64,000 nt of DNA from Flavobacterium sp. (GTDB lineage Bacteria; Bacteroidota; Bacteroidia; Flavobacteriales; Flavobacteriaceae). The stretch covers positions 496,001 through 560,000 of the forward strand of contig NZ_JBCNKR010000006.1 in assembly GCF_039595935.1 (NCBI RefSeq). The letters are read 5' to 3'. The notes under the pieces are model-generated. The model saw only the letters and a list, made by a program, of their open reading frames with translations, was not told where the DNA came from and did no database searches. How positions within the stretch are numbered: the stretch's first letter is position 1; every line of letters starts with the position of its first letter. Made by a program: the position numbers and the translations under genes. This document shows, piece after piece, positions 43,101 to 51,202 of this stretch.

Positions 43101-44690
43101 TTGTGGAGCCGGAGCCGGAGCTGTAGCAGCTGCTTGTTTCGCTTTTGCTTCTGCATCCGCTTTTGCTTTTGCATCAGCTGCTAACTTAATTCTTAATGCC
43201 TCAGCATCAGCTTTTGATTTATCTGCTGCTAATTGTGCCTGCGTTTTTTGTGCTGCAGTTGCTCCCGGTTTATTGGCAGCAGCTTGTGCTCTTGCAGCGG
43301 CAGCGGCATCAACTCGTGCTTTATTATCAGCGGCTAATTTTATTCTTCTTGCCTCAGCATCAGCTCTTGCTTTATCTGCAGCTAATTGTGCTTGTGTTTT
43401 ATTTTCTGCAGCAATTGCTTTGTTTGCATTAGCCGTTTGTGCTCTTGCAGCGGCGGCGGCATCTGCCTTAGCTTTTGCATCGGCAGCTAATTTTATTTTA
43501 AGAGCTTCAGCATCTGCTTTGGCTTTATTGTCTGCTTCTAGTTTTGCTTTTTCTGCTGCTTCGGCATCAGCTTTCGCTTTTTCTGCAGCTGCAAGTCTTG
43601 CTTGTTTTGCTTCTGCATCGGCTTTTGCTTTTGCTTCAGCTGCTAATCTTGCTTTTTCAGCACCATCTACTCTTGTTACCGGAGCTGTATTTGTTTTTGG
43701 TTTTGCTATTACTGGTTTAGATGTCGTTCTGTTTGGATCTATTATTGATCCTTCTTCGTCATCTCCATAATAGTAATTTCTGTTTTTGAATTTATAGGCA
43801 ATTGCAAATTCATGAGATCCTCCCATGTTTGTAAAATTGCCCATTCCTCTTTCATAATTGTATTCGATTGCAATGCTAGGTGAAATGTTAACCCCTAGTC
43901 CTGCTGAAACGCCATATAAAGTGTTATATCCTGCTTGTGCCCAAACTCCTTGTTTTAGCGAAAGCATTGCCAATCCTGAAAGAACGGTTTTGTCTTTTTT
44001 AATCTCTGTTTTTACAATTCCGGAAAATTTACTTTGCTCAAAAAATCCGTAACTGTCTATGTAACCTGTGTACATAGCGTGTAATTCAATTGCTCTTTCC
44101 GGATCCTCTTTTACAACACCTGAACCAAAATTGTAAAGAATTAAGTTGTTTACAGATAATCCGAAATCCAGGAATGCAGTTCCGTAGTTAATACCCGGGT
44201 TAACTGTTAACAATGTATTTGATGGATAATCTCCGTTTAAAATATCCGGATCGTCAGATATTATTTTTCCTTTATCCAAACCGCTTTGATAAGCTCCAAC
44301 ATTTAAACCAAAGGTTAAGTTATTGTCCTGATCCAAAACGATATTGTGTGCAAAATTGACAACTCCCCCAAACACGGTCATTAAACCATAATTTTGCTGG
44401 AATAAACCTATTGCAAAAGCTTCATTTTCTCTAAATCTTCCAGAGTAATTGGCTAAATAGGTTTGTGGTGCATTCTCAAACTGCACCCATTGTCTTTTAT
44501 TATAGAAACTTGCATAAGCGTTTGTTTCACGAACAAAACTAAATGCAGGGTTTATTAAATATCTATTAAACTTTAATGAATTTCTGATAGGTAAAGAAAA
44601 CGAAACAACTCCATTCTCATTTTGATTTTGAGAATAGAGTATATTAGAAAAACCGTAAAATAAAGTTATGAATAGTAAAATTTTCTTCAT
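40143..44690 (-). CDS. sprD: SprD, PorP-like domain fused to long TolA-like helical repeat
   Basis: A 1515-residue gliding protein encoded between sprC and sprB, as in F. johnsoniae, where SprD supports SprB function. It has a signal peptide (about 1-20) and a PorP/SprF-like domain (about 25-300: RNSLKFNRYLINPAFSF, QWVQFENAPQTYLANYSGRF). Some 885 residues of Ala/Lys/Glu/Asp-rich helix follow (about 343-1227), largely in 17-residue units such as DAEALQAKLAAEAKAKA. A second, less regular coiled coil (about 1230-1420) and a SPOR-like C-terminal domain (about 1430-1515: GYYMILAVHNSVEKRDEF, SKYYIYYEKFDSLQDATKAL) complete it. It begins one base after the sprC stop and is separated from sprB by 123 bases containing hairpins. 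Confidence 0.93.
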   Translation of the reverse strand: MKKILLFITLFYGFSNILYSQNQNENGVVSFSLPIRNSLKFNRYLINPAFSFVRETNAYASFYNKRQWVQFENAPQTYLANYSGRFRENEAFAIGLFQQNYGLMTVFGGVVNFAHNIVLDQDNNLTFGLNVGAYQSGLDKGKIISDDPDILNGDYPSNTLLTVNPGINYGTAFLDFGLSVNNLILYNFGSGVVKEDPERAIELHAMYTGYIDSYGFFEQSKFSGIVKTEIKKDKTVLSGLAMLSLKQGVWAQAGYNTLYGVSAGLGVNISPSIAIEYNYERGMGNFTNMGGSHEFAIAYKFKNRNYYYGDDEEGSIIDPNRTTSKPVIAKPKTNTAPVTRVDGAEKARLAAEAKAKADAEAKQARLAAAEKAKADAEAAEKAKLEADNKAKADAEALKIKLAADAKAKADAAAAARAQTANANKAIAAENKTQAQLAADKARADAEARRIKLAADNKARVDAAAAARAQAAANKPGATAAQKTQAQLAADKSKADAEALRIKLAADAKAKADAEAKAKQAAATAPAPAPQKTPAQLAAEKAKADAEAASKARLAAAEKAKADAEAQRAKLAADAKAKADAAEAKRKADAKAKAEEADLQSILAADAKAKADSDALQARLAAEAKAKAASEAKTKAAIDAANRAKAAAAAKEKAAAEAALKEKLAADAKAKADAEARQAIIAAEAKAKADAEALKIKQAEEAKAKAEAEAQAKLDAEAKAKADAEALQAKLVADAKAKADAEAQAKLAAEAKAKADAEALQAKLAADAKAKADAEALQVKQAAEAKAKADEEARQAKLAAEAKAKADAEAEQARLAADAKAKADMEALQAKLIADARVKADAEATAKAKAEAEEKQLREAEEARQAKLAADAKAKADAEALQAKLAAEAKAKADAEALQAKQAAEAKAKADEEARQAKLAADAKAKADAEALQAKLAADAKAKADAEALQAKQAAEAKAKADEEARQAKLAADAKAKADAEALQAKQAAEAKAKADEEARQAKLAADAKAKADAEALQARLAAEAKAKADAEALQAKQAAEAKAKADEEARQAKLAADAKAKADAEALQAKLAAEAKAKADAEALQAKQAAEAKAKADEEARQAKLAADAKAKADAEALQAKLAAEAKAKADAEALQAKQAAEAKAKADEEARQAKLAADAKAKADMEAAQAKLLAEAKAKADAEANEKLRAEEESRQLKAEEERQAALAAEKAKADAEAAARAAAAKDETAKAIESLTQSIETSEKTQSDLLDQFKSTVANKQKDLNDLKEENDLSEKGIYKEPKPFKSVAAENSQIEALKAQLADASRIQKDEIAKLTNLYNERLKKVPNKNDALNKAYLEKINQLKAAQLKMEQDGAALLADLERIKAETEIEKKRRIKRAAYENDQGRYAQDLAALKRIKETTKPSSTPLTAADFDFGEDQSNMQIIKNIKNSDSGYYMILAVHNSVEKRDEFLTKAVASGLSNINFFYNVTTSKYYIYYEKFDSLQDATKALEAKGKSPYNGKMAIVKVEN
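41199..42560 (-). repeat. 51-bp tandem repeats within sprD
   Basis: DNA units of 51 bases (17 codons), often grouped as 102 or 153 bases, repeat with few synonymous changes across this interval. It is the most regular part of the helix-coding region and a likely place for copy-number change or assembly collapse. Confidence 0.85.
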
Positions 44691-44691
44691 A

Positions 44692-46170
44692 TTATTTAAT
44701 CACAGTAATTGATCCTTTTTTTTCACCTGCATCGCCTTGAATAACATAGTAATAAACTGGATTTACATTTTTAAAATCTTTAATAAACGAATTAAGTTCT
44801 GGATCGTAATTGCTTCCAACATCATCAAACATTACCTCTCCATTCGAACTTAAAATCATCAACTTAGTCGTTGCGGTTTTGTACACATCCGGAATATTCC
44901 AATAAGGATAACTACCACTTAATTTTACTATATTCGGTATCACAGTCGTCACTGCATCTAATACAGAGGTTACTCTAAACGTAAACTCTCTTGAAGCGAT
45001 ACATCCTGATTCTTGTGAAATTTTTACTTTATAAATACCTCTTACGGCTACCAGATAACTTGAACTGCTTGCTCCGTTTATAGCAATGCCATTTAGGAAC
45101 CATTCAAATTTAGGAGTCGTTGCATCAGTTGTTATTGATACATTTAAAGTTTCATTTTCTTGTAATTCATATTCATCTGCAACATCAATACTTGCAGAGA
45201 AACTGTTGCTTTTTAAATCAATGCTTCCTGTTGCTTTACATCCTCCGAAATCTACCTCAACAGTATAAATTCCAGAATCTGTTGCTGTAATGCTTCGCGT
45301 TGTTGCTGCCAGGGTTACACCGTCTTTTTTCCAAACATAACTGTTTCCTGAAGTTGCTGTTAAAACCGTTCCTGTACCATTTGAACAAAAAGGGTTTCCT
45401 AAACTTGAGTCTACCGTTACGGCTGATCCTCCGCCTGAGGAAACAACTGTTACACGATTTGAACTAAAGTTATCATCATCACAACCGCCGTAATTGATTT
45501 GTGCGTAATATACTCCCGGAGAATTGGCTACTAACGTTGTACCGCTTTGTCCTGCAATTAACACATCATCTTTATACCATTTATACGTTAAACTTGGATA
45601 ATTAGCAGGAGATGATGGAGCATCTGCAGGAGTTGGATTATCAACTGTAAGACTTATGCTTCCGCCGGAGCAAATCGTTGCGTTGGCTTCTCTGTTATTG
45701 ATATAGAACTTATCTGTAAAAATTCTGTAATAAGCAGGAAATGAAGTCTGATCCTGAAAATTTTTAAACCTCTGGCTGTAAACCGGTGTTGCGGTATTAC
45801 TCTTAACACGAAGGCTGTAAGTATTAGATCCTTTTAAGTTCGTAGGAATAGCAAATTTAATAGTCTGCTGTCCTGTTGAAGGATCATCGACAAACGAGAT
45901 TTTTGTTGTAGCCGTTGGGGTTGTAAAACTTCCAAGTTCATCAGAAAGCTCTACTTCAAAAGTAGTTCCTGCCGGAAAATTTAAGTAGCTGAATGTTGCG
46001 TTGTATTCATTGAAAGGCGCTCCATTCACTATTAAACCAGCACAAATTCTATCAAAAGGCAGCTGTTGACCAACTATTGCCGTTTGAGCATAGGTATGCG
46101 ATTTAGTAAACAGAATGATACTAAACAGAAAGAAAACTTTAAAAAAAGATAAAGTAGTTTTTCGAATCAT
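44692..46170 (-). CDS. sprC: SprC, exported gliding-motility protein
   Basis: A 492-residue exported protein at the sprC position of the operon. It has a signal peptide (about 1-28, ending in THTYAQ) and an N-terminal beta domain (about 30-160). Two or three Ig-like/SprB-like beta modules with paired cysteines follow (ATICSGGSISLTV, GGCDDDN, NPFCSNGTG, FGGCKATG, EQESGCIASREF-type ends). The C-terminal region (YPYWNIPDVYKTATTKLMIL, NPVYYYVIQGDAGEKKGSITV) resembles a T9SS type B sorting domain. In F. johnsoniae, sprC is cotranscribed with sprD and sprB and contributes to SprB-dependent motility. Its start overlaps the stop of the upstream small gene (ATGA), and it ends one base before sprD. The symbol is assigned by position and similarity of layout. 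Confidence 0.87.
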   Translation of the reverse strand: MIRKTTLSFFKVFFLFSIILFTKSHTYAQTAIVGQQLPFDRICAGLIVNGAPFNEYNATFSYLNFPAGTTFEVELSDELGSFTTPTATTKISFVDDPSTGQQTIKFAIPTNLKGSNTYSLRVKSNTATPVYSQRFKNFQDQTSFPAYYRIFTDKFYINNREANATICSGGSISLTVDNPTPADAPSSPANYPSLTYKWYKDDVLIAGQSGTTLVANSPGVYYAQINYGGCDDDNFSSNRVTVVSSGGGSAVTVDSSLGNPFCSNGTGTVLTATSGNSYVWKKDGVTLAATTRSITATDSGIYTVEVDFGGCKATGSIDLKSNSFSASIDVADEYELQENETLNVSITTDATTPKFEWFLNGIAINGASSSSYLVAVRGIYKVKISQESGCIASREFTFRVTSVLDAVTTVIPNIVKLSGSYPYWNIPDVYKTATTKLMILSSNGEVMFDDVGSNYDPELNSFIKDFKNVNPVYYYVIQGDAGEKKGSITVIK

Positions 46171-46574
46171 ATAGTACGTGTTCTTGCTAAGTCTATACGC
46201 TCAAAAAACAAGATATCAATGAATGTTTCAGAAAAATCATATTTGTAGTTCTCAATAATATCTTTTGCAAGAATTGATGTAGAACCTAGCAATGAATTTT
46301 CGTTGCATTCTGTAGATTGATTTTCCTTATCAGCTGCCATAGTAAGGCTGTCCTTGGGGGTGGACAGCCCTACTATTAACTGATTAGAATTATCTAATTT
46401 GCTGATACATTTATCAGCTGATTCGTTGTTTTGATTTACCTCGATTACCGTTTCAAATTTGCAGTCAGAATCAGCAGAAAACGTAGGTTTTGCTGAATTT
46501 TGCGCATACAGGCTTAACGAAATAGGAGAAACCAAAAAGAATATATATAAATATTTTTTTGTAGATAGAGCCAT
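46167..46574 (-). CDS. Small exported protein of the sprB operon
   Basis: A 135-residue protein with a signal peptide ending in LSLYAQ and a short mature part (about 110 residues). The mature part is rich in Ser, Asn, Asp and Glu with three cysteines (SDCKFE, DKCISK, STECNEN). No domain is recognised. Its stop overlaps the start of sprC, so it is in the operon at the place of the third gene of the F. johnsoniae cluster. A GC-rich 15-bp hairpin lies inside the coding region (46339-46376), encoding residues around VGLSTPKDSLT. A 99-base gap separates it from the upstream beta-helix-like gene. Confidence 0.8.
   Translation of the reverse strand: MALSTKKYLYIFFLVSPISLSLYAQNSAKPTFSADSDCKFETVIEVNQNNESADKCISKLDNSNQLIVGLSTPKDSLTMAADKENQSTECNENSLLGSTSILAKDIIENYKYDFSETFIDILFFERIDLARTRTI
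46339..46376 (-). repeat. GC-rich hairpin inside the small exported protein gene
   Basis: Arms 46339-46353 and 46362-46376 pair over 15 positions with a single mismatch (A45/C70), and the core is GGCTGTCC/GGACAGCC. The loop is 8 bases and contains a G5 run on the plus strand. Such a GC-rich palindrome is out of keeping with its AT-rich surroundings. No T tract follows. Confidence 0.6.
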
Positions 46575-46673
46575 TATTTTGATCTTTATTTGGTCCTTTT
46601 AAGACGATACATAAATTGTGTCTGGGGACTTTATTAATAAAATTTACGCTTTAAAATAAAAATCGAAATCTAT

Positions 46674-47966
46674 TTATCTATTGCCGCTAGAAGCTGTAAT
46701 TTTTCCTAATTGTAATCTGTAATCTGGTTTTTTAGGGTTGAAAATATCAATGAATGTTTCTTTGTTGTCACTTTGAGAGTAAACGTTAAAGAATACACTG
46801 TTACCATACCAGCTCTCTAAATCTTCATTGTTTGAATTGTATTCAGTAAAGATGTTTCCTTTACATAAGTTGAAATACATTTCCTCAAATTTGATTTTTT
46901 TAAGGTTAGCATCATTGATTTCTGTTTTGCTGTCTAATAATACCGCTGGGTTAAATCCAGAGATCACACTTCTTTTCATTTCAAGAGAAGCATTTTCTGC
47001 AATGTAAACAGCTTCTTTTACCAATCCTGCCTGAATATCAGCATTGATGTTTTCACTGTCGTTAAGCATTGTAATATTAGATGCAACAACTAAAGTTTGT
47101 TTTTTAGTGAAGTCTGTTTCGCTTTTCTTCTCATAAGATTTTACTTCCATACAACGAGAACCGTCTTTTGTACTAGAGAAGTAAGAAGATCTAACTGCTA
47201 AAGAGTTGTAGAAACGACATTGTACACCTTGTGTAAATTTGTAATCGTCGTTGATTGATTTGTAAGATACGAATTTTGTAGCGTTAACATCTCCACCCAT
47301 GAAAGCAAATGAGTCACCACCAGCGTAGCTTACCATAACGTTTTCAAGAATAGTTTTGTTTCCAATACCAGCAAGAGTTAAACCGTTGAAAGTATCAACA
47401 CCTTTTACTTTTTTACCAGCAAACTCGATTCTTACATATCTTAAGATTCCTGAGTTTGAAGCAACGTTATCTCCTCCGTAAGTAGTTAAAGTTGGATCAA
47501 GATCCATGTTGTAAGAACTAACATTACCAAACTTGTTGATTGGCGCATCTCCTAAAATAACTACTCCACCCCAGTCTCCAGCTTTTTTCTGGCTGCGGTT
47601 AGAAGTAAATACAATTGGGTCAGTTTCTAAACCATCAGCAATAATTTGAGCACCTTTAGTAACTACCAATGTTCCTTTTGTTTCGAAATCACCAATAATT
47701 AAAGTTCCTGGTTCGATAGTTAAAACGGCATTGTTAGTAACATATACGTTTCCTTGCAAAACATAAATATTCCTTTTAAGCAATTTAGTATTAACAGAAA
47801 TGTTTCCTGCTAAAATTTGATTTGCTTCTCCATACTCTACTTTGTTAGGCTTAAATTCAGTCCAGTTATTCAACCAGTTCGTGTAGCCCATAATTCCTTT
47901 CTCTTGTTGAGCACTCATACTTGTTACTGTCAACAGAACGCAGATCATTTGAGTAATTTTTTTCAT
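46674..47966 (-). CDS. Exported beta-helix-like protein of the sprB operon
   Basis: A 430-residue exported protein. The start at 47966 (MKKITQMICVLLTVTSMSAQ) gives a normal signal peptide; the longer frame to 48017 does not. The mature protein contains VLTIEPGTLIIGDFETKGTL, VTKGAQIIADG, PIVFTSNRSQKKAGDWGGV and ILGDAPIN. These are a pattern of short beta strands seen in right-handed beta-helix surface proteins of the Bacteroidota. No type A or B sorting domain is obvious at its C-terminus. It is the second gene of the seven-gene operon. Function is not known to me; a role at the surface with SprB is inferred from co-transcription. Confidence 0.82.
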   Translation of the reverse strand: MKKITQMICVLLTVTSMSAQQEKGIMGYTNWLNNWTEFKPNKVEYGEANQILAGNISVNTKLLKRNIYVLQGNVYVTNNAVLTIEPGTLIIGDFETKGTLVVTKGAQIIADGLETDPIVFTSNRSQKKAGDWGGVVILGDAPINKFGNVSSYNMDLDPTLTTYGGDNVASNSGILRYVRIEFAGKKVKGVDTFNGLTLAGIGNKTILENVMVSYAGGDSFAFMGGDVNATKFVSYKSINDDYKFTQGVQCRFYNSLAVRSSYFSSTKDGSRCMEVKSYEKKSETDFTKKQTLVVASNITMLNDSENINADIQAGLVKEAVYIAENASLEMKRSVISGFNPAVLLDSKTEINDANLKKIKFEEMYFNLCKGNIFTEYNSNNEDLESWYGNSVFFNVYSQSDNKETFIDIFNPKKPDYRLQLGKITASSGNR

Positions 47967-48153
47967 GATAAAGGTGTGTATTAGGTTAATAATAAATTTG
48001 GGTATGCTTAAATGCAAAAACTCTTCTCAATTTTCTAAGTATAATTTCAGAATAATCGAGAACGAGTTGTTGTTGTTTCTTTTTTAAAATGTTTTTAAAA
48101 TCTACTGATTTACGTAAACACTTTGCAAAAGGTTTTAATATTTTTTGAAATTA

Positions 48154-48606
48154 TTACATTTCGTTCAATTCGTTGAACTCGTGTAATGATTTTAATGTGT
48201 TTTCGTAAAATAAAATTGCTGCGATAAGGTTTCCTTTATCAGAGTAAGGCATCATTTTTCTTTGAAACTCAACTGTAGTATCTAAGAAAGTTGTTGTACC
48301 GATTGCCTGAGCATCTAGTATTTTTTTGTGATCGCCATCGTCCGGAATACCTAAGTCTGCCATCGTAACACCAGGTTTAGTAACCAAGGCAATGTAAGGG
48401 AGAGTTTTTACTAATACTTTAATTCGCTCAATATACAATTCCAAAAGTTCTCCTTTTTGCATACCACTCAATTCTTTTTGATCGTGATATTTACGAATAA
48501 GAGCTGTTGTACTAATAATACTTCTTGGAGCGTTTTTTGCCTGCGCAGAAACAGCTGCAGTTGTCATGATAAAAAATGCACTAAATAAAATAATTTTCCC
48601 TTTCAT
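48154..48606 (-). CDS. Small exported protein, first gene of the sprB operon
   Basis: A 150-residue protein with a signal peptide (MKGKIILFSAFFIMTTAAVSAQA). The start at 48606 is preferred to the upstream 48669, because the promoter at 48640-48669 places transcription start downstream of 48640. The mature protein is largely alpha-helical by composition (HDQKELSGMQKGELLELYIE, MMPYSDKGNLIAAILFYENT) and has no recognised domain. It opens the operon that ends in sprF. The 187-base gap to the next gene holds no clear promoter or terminator. Confidence 0.83.
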   Translation of the reverse strand: MKGKIILFSAFFIMTTAAVSAQAKNAPRSIISTTALIRKYHDQKELSGMQKGELLELYIERIKVLVKTLPYIALVTKPGVTMADLGIPDDGDHKKILDAQAIGTTTFLDTTVEFQRKMMPYSDKGNLIAAILFYENTLKSLHEFNELNEM

Positions 48607-48639
48607 AAATTCTTGTATATAATTGGTTGTTGATGAAAA

Positions 48640-48669
48640 CAAAAATATAGAAATTAACTTAAATTGCAA
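48640..48669 (-). promoter_or_regulatory. Promoter of the sprB operon
   Basis: On the minus strand TTG (48667-48669), a 19-base spacer and TATTTTTG (48640-48647) match the Bacteroidota -33/-7 consensus (TTG ... TAnnTTTG). Transcription would start about 30 bases before the first ATG (48606). It is the only full-consensus promoter I see for the seven-gene operon. Confidence 0.75.
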
Positions 48670-49009
48670 CTTTCATTGATTTTTTTTTCAAAAAAAAAGC
48701 TTAAAAAAAGCTTAAAAACCAACCTTATGTCGAGGAAATCTGCGTTTTAACGAGGTTTTTGTTAAATTCCGCAAGTCTTGAAACGTAAGATATTTTCTAT
48801 AAAAAAGTAACTGTTTTTCTCATTAAATAGCCAAAAAAACATTCCGTTTGTCGTTTTAAGCAAAAAAATATTAACAAAAAAGTCTTGATATCTACTCGCA
48901 TGAAGTAATTTATTAACAAAAGTTAGTTAAGAGAGCGCAAAAATTTTAGCAAAAAACAATCATAATCTCATAAATGAAATGCAGCCCAATAATCTTTAAT
49001 CGAAAATTT

Positions 49010-49037
49010 TTGACTACATCATTTTCTGTTATCTTTG
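49010..49037 (+). promoter_or_regulatory. Promoter of holB
   Basis: TTG (49010-49012), a 17-base spacer and TATCTTTG (49030-49037) match the Bacteroidota consensus. Only four bases separate the box from the ATG at 49042, so the mRNA is probably leaderless. Confidence 0.75.
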
Positions 49038-49041
49038 CTTC

Positions 49042-50190
49042 ATGCAATTTTCTCAAATTTTAGGTCAGGATTACATCAAAAGTCACTTAATAAAAAGTGC
49101 ATCTTCCGGGCGAATTCCACATGCGCAATTATTCATTGGGCCTGAAGGAAGCGGTACATTATCGACAGCAATTGCCTATGCACAGTACATTTTATGCAAT
49201 AATACCGGAAATGAAAATGAAAACGGAAATGATTCCTGCAATCTCAAATTCCAAAACATTTCGCATCCCGATCTGCATTTTATTTATCCAACCGTTACCA
49301 CCGAAGATGTAAAAACCAAACCCAAAAGTTTAGACTTCATTCAGGATTGGCGAATCTTTATTCAGGAAATGCCTTACGGCGGATTATTTGACTGGTATAA
49401 AATTTTGGGCGTTCAAAACAAACAGGGAGAAATCAGGGTTGAAGATGCTCAGGAAGTTTTAAAATCGCTTTCGCTGAAATCATACGAAGGAGGTTATAAA
49501 ATCATGATTATCTGGATGGCCGACAAAATGAATATTGCGGCCTCAAACAAGCTTTTGAAACTTCTTGAAGAACCTTCAGACAAAACCATTTTTATCCTGA
49601 TTTCTGAAAATGAAGAAGATATTATCCAAACCATACGTTCTCGCTGTCAGGTAATTCACTTTAACGGACTTCCGGAAAAAGTGATTGCAGATGCTCTGGT
49701 TTCTCAGGAAAATATTGATCCAAATCTGGCCAAAAAAATCGCACATCAGGCTCAGGGAAATTTTAATAAAGCACTGCATTTGTTAAAAGAAGACGATTCT
49801 GAATATCCGTTTGAGCAATGGTTTGTCAATTGGGTTCGTGCCGCTTTTAGGGCAAAAGGAAATGCGGCAGCCATTCAGGATTTAATTTCCTGGAGTGAAG
49901 AAATTGCCGGACTTGGCCGCGAAAGCCAGAAAAAGTTTATTCAGTTTTGCATAGAAATGTTCAGACAAGCATTATTACTGAATTATCAAACGCCGAGTTT
50001 AGTTTATATCGAACCAAAAGTGGACAAATTTAAACTCGAAAATTTTGCGCCTTTTGTAAACGGAAATAACATTCACGAAATTTTCAAAGAACTTTCAGAT
50101 GCGATGTATCACATTGAAAGAAACGGAAATGCGAAAATAATCTTAACCGATTTATCTATAAAACTGACTCGTTTAATTCATAAAAAATAG
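49042..50190 (+). CDS. holB: DNA polymerase III subunit delta prime
   Basis: A 382-residue clamp-loader subunit. The sequence opens with the delta-prime pattern (LGQDYIKSHLIKSASSGRIP, HAQLFIGPEGSGTLSTAIAY), and VEDAQEVLKSLSLKSYEGGY, DKMNIAASNKLLKLLEEP and IRSRCQVIHF are all diagnostic. The Walker A-like loop GPEGSGTL lacks the lysine, as expected for a non-ATP-binding subunit. The zinc region keeps only two cysteines (LCNN, DSCN). The C-terminal collar domain is present to the end. It is the first gene of a plus-strand series with the DoxX gene (8 bases downstream). Confidence 0.9.
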   Translation: MQFSQILGQDYIKSHLIKSASSGRIPHAQLFIGPEGSGTLSTAIAYAQYILCNNTGNENENGNDSCNLKFQNISHPDLHFIYPTVTTEDVKTKPKSLDFIQDWRIFIQEMPYGGLFDWYKILGVQNKQGEIRVEDAQEVLKSLSLKSYEGGYKIMIIWMADKMNIAASNKLLKLLEEPSDKTIFILISENEEDIIQTIRSRCQVIHFNGLPEKVIADALVSQENIDPNLAKKIAHQAQGNFNKALHLLKEDDSEYPFEQWFVNWVRAAFRAKGNAAAIQDLISWSEEIAGLGRESQKKFIQFCIEMFRQALLLNYQTPSLVYIEPKVDKFKLENFAPFVNGNNIHEIFKELSDAMYHIERNGNAKIILTDLSIKLTRLIHKK

Positions 50191-50197
50191 TCCTCAA

Positions 50198-50581
50198 ATG
50201 AATAATGTTGCCTCTATTTTATCATTAGCATTTTTAGCCTTGACATTTTTACAATCTGGCTACGAAAAAATTTTTTACTGGAAAGATAATGTAACCTGGC
50301 TTAAAGAACATTTTGCTCAAACGCCATTAAAAAATCAAGTTCCGCTTGCTTTACTTCATCTTTTAATTTTAGAATTGATTTCGGGGATTTTAAGTGTCGT
50401 TGGAGCAATTCAGTTATTAACAAACAGCGGTCGTGATTATGGTTTTTATGCCGGAATTTTTTCATGTATCTCTTTGTTAATGATGCTTTTCGGACAACGA
50501 TTAGCCAAAGATTACGATGGTGCGAGAACCATTGTTATATATTTTATCCCTGCCGTAATGGTAGTTAACTGGCTGAATTAA
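50198..50581 (+). CDS. DoxX family membrane protein
   Basis: A 127-residue protein with four hydrophobic segments (about 5-22, 48-73, 80-97 and 108-125). The short charged motif SGYEKIFYWKDN after the first segment is typical of small DoxX-like inner-membrane proteins. The family is linked loosely to redox or terminal-oxidase functions in other organisms; the role here is unknown. It lies 8 bases after holB and is probably in the same transcript. A palindromic intergenic repeat follows. Confidence 0.78.
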   Translation: MNNVASILSLAFLALTFLQSGYEKIFYWKDNVTWLKEHFAQTPLKNQVPLALLHLLILELISGILSVVGAIQLLTNSGRDYGFYAGIFSCISLLMMLFGQRLAKDYDGARTIVIYFIPAVMVVNWLN

Positions 50582-50604
50582 TCAGCCTAAATTTTTTAAG
50601 ATAA

Positions 50605-50664
50605 GCCACAGATTTCAAAGATTCGGCAAGATTTTTAATCCTTTTAATCTGTGAAATCTGTGGC
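50605..50664. repeat. REP-like palindromic element, copy 1
   Basis: GCCACAGATT (50605-50614) and its perfect complement AATCTGTGGC (50655-50664) enclose AAAGATT and AATC(C) sub-motifs. The same arms and size (60 versus 59 bases) occur at 53789-53847, so this is a dispersed element. It abuts the thioesterase gene. Confidence 0.8.
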
Positions 50665-50692
50665 AGAAAAAACAAATTTTTATAATAAAAAA

Positions 50693-51202
50693 ATGAATCC
50701 AAAACATCCTTCAGAATCCGTAACCATATTAACTGATTTAGTTTTACCGAGCGAAACTAATCCTTTAAATAATCTTTTTGGCGGTGAATTATTAGCCAGA
50801 ATGGATCGTGCAGCAAGTATTGCGGCCCGCAGACATTCACGCCGAATTGTAGTTACAGCATCTGTAAATCACGTTGCTTTCAACAGAGCAATTTCTCTTG
50901 GAAGCGTTGTTACTGTCGAAGCAAAAGTTTCAAGATCTTTCAAAAGTTCTATGGAAGTTTTTATAGACGTTTGGGTAGAAGACCGCGAATCTGGAAACAG
51001 AACCAAAGCAAACGAAGCTATTTATACTTTTGTTGCTGTTGACGACACCGGAAGACCTGTTGAAGTACCGGCAATTGTTCCTGAAACCGAATTAGAAATA
51101 CAGCGTTTTGATGCGGCACTACGTCGTAAACAATTAAGTTTAGTACTGGCTGGAAAGATGAAACCTTCTGATGCAACAGAATTAAAGGCCTTATTTTTGT
51201 AA
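50693..51202 (+). CDS. Acyl-CoA thioesterase (YciA/BFIT-type hotdog fold)
   Basis: A 169-residue single hotdog-domain protein that hydrolyses acyl-CoA thioesters. Visible family motifs are PLNNLFGGELLARMDRAAS (about residues 22-40, with the catalytic-region Asp), VVTASVNHVAFNRAISLGSV, MEVFIDVWVEDRESGNR and EAIYTFVAVD. The start at 50693 is chosen because the alternative GTG at 50651 lies inside the palindromic repeat. The substrate preference cannot be read from sequence. It stands between the DoxX gene and recA and has no obvious promoter of its own. Confidence 0.9.
   Translation: MNPKHPSESVTILTDLVLPSETNPLNNLFGGELLARMDRAASIAARRHSRRIVVTASVNHVAFNRAISLGSVVTVEAKVSRSFKSSMEVFIDVWVEDRESGNRTKANEAIYTFVAVDDTGRPVEVPAIVPETELEIQRFDAALRRKQLSLVLAGKMKPSDATELKALFL

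Larger units (their letters stand above)
48607..49041. other. Intergenic region between the sprB operon and holB
   Basis: This stretch contains the sprB operon promoter, a run of A's with a duplicated AAGCTTAAAA, and the holB promoter at its right end. No ORF or structured RNA was found in the middle. Confidence 0.7.

Noticed and set aside
42365-43770. Plus-strand Leu- or Ala-rich ORFs within sprD
   Set aside because: They are shadows of the Ala/Lys/Glu repeat on the minus strand, which gives long open frames in several phases.
46674-48017. Extended start at 48017 for the beta-helix-like protein
   Set aside because: It would put 17 residues in front of a normal signal peptide.
50651-50692. 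GTG start adding 14 codons to the thioesterase
   Set aside because: It lies in the palindromic element; the ATG at 50693 begins the family-like MNPKHPSESV sequence.
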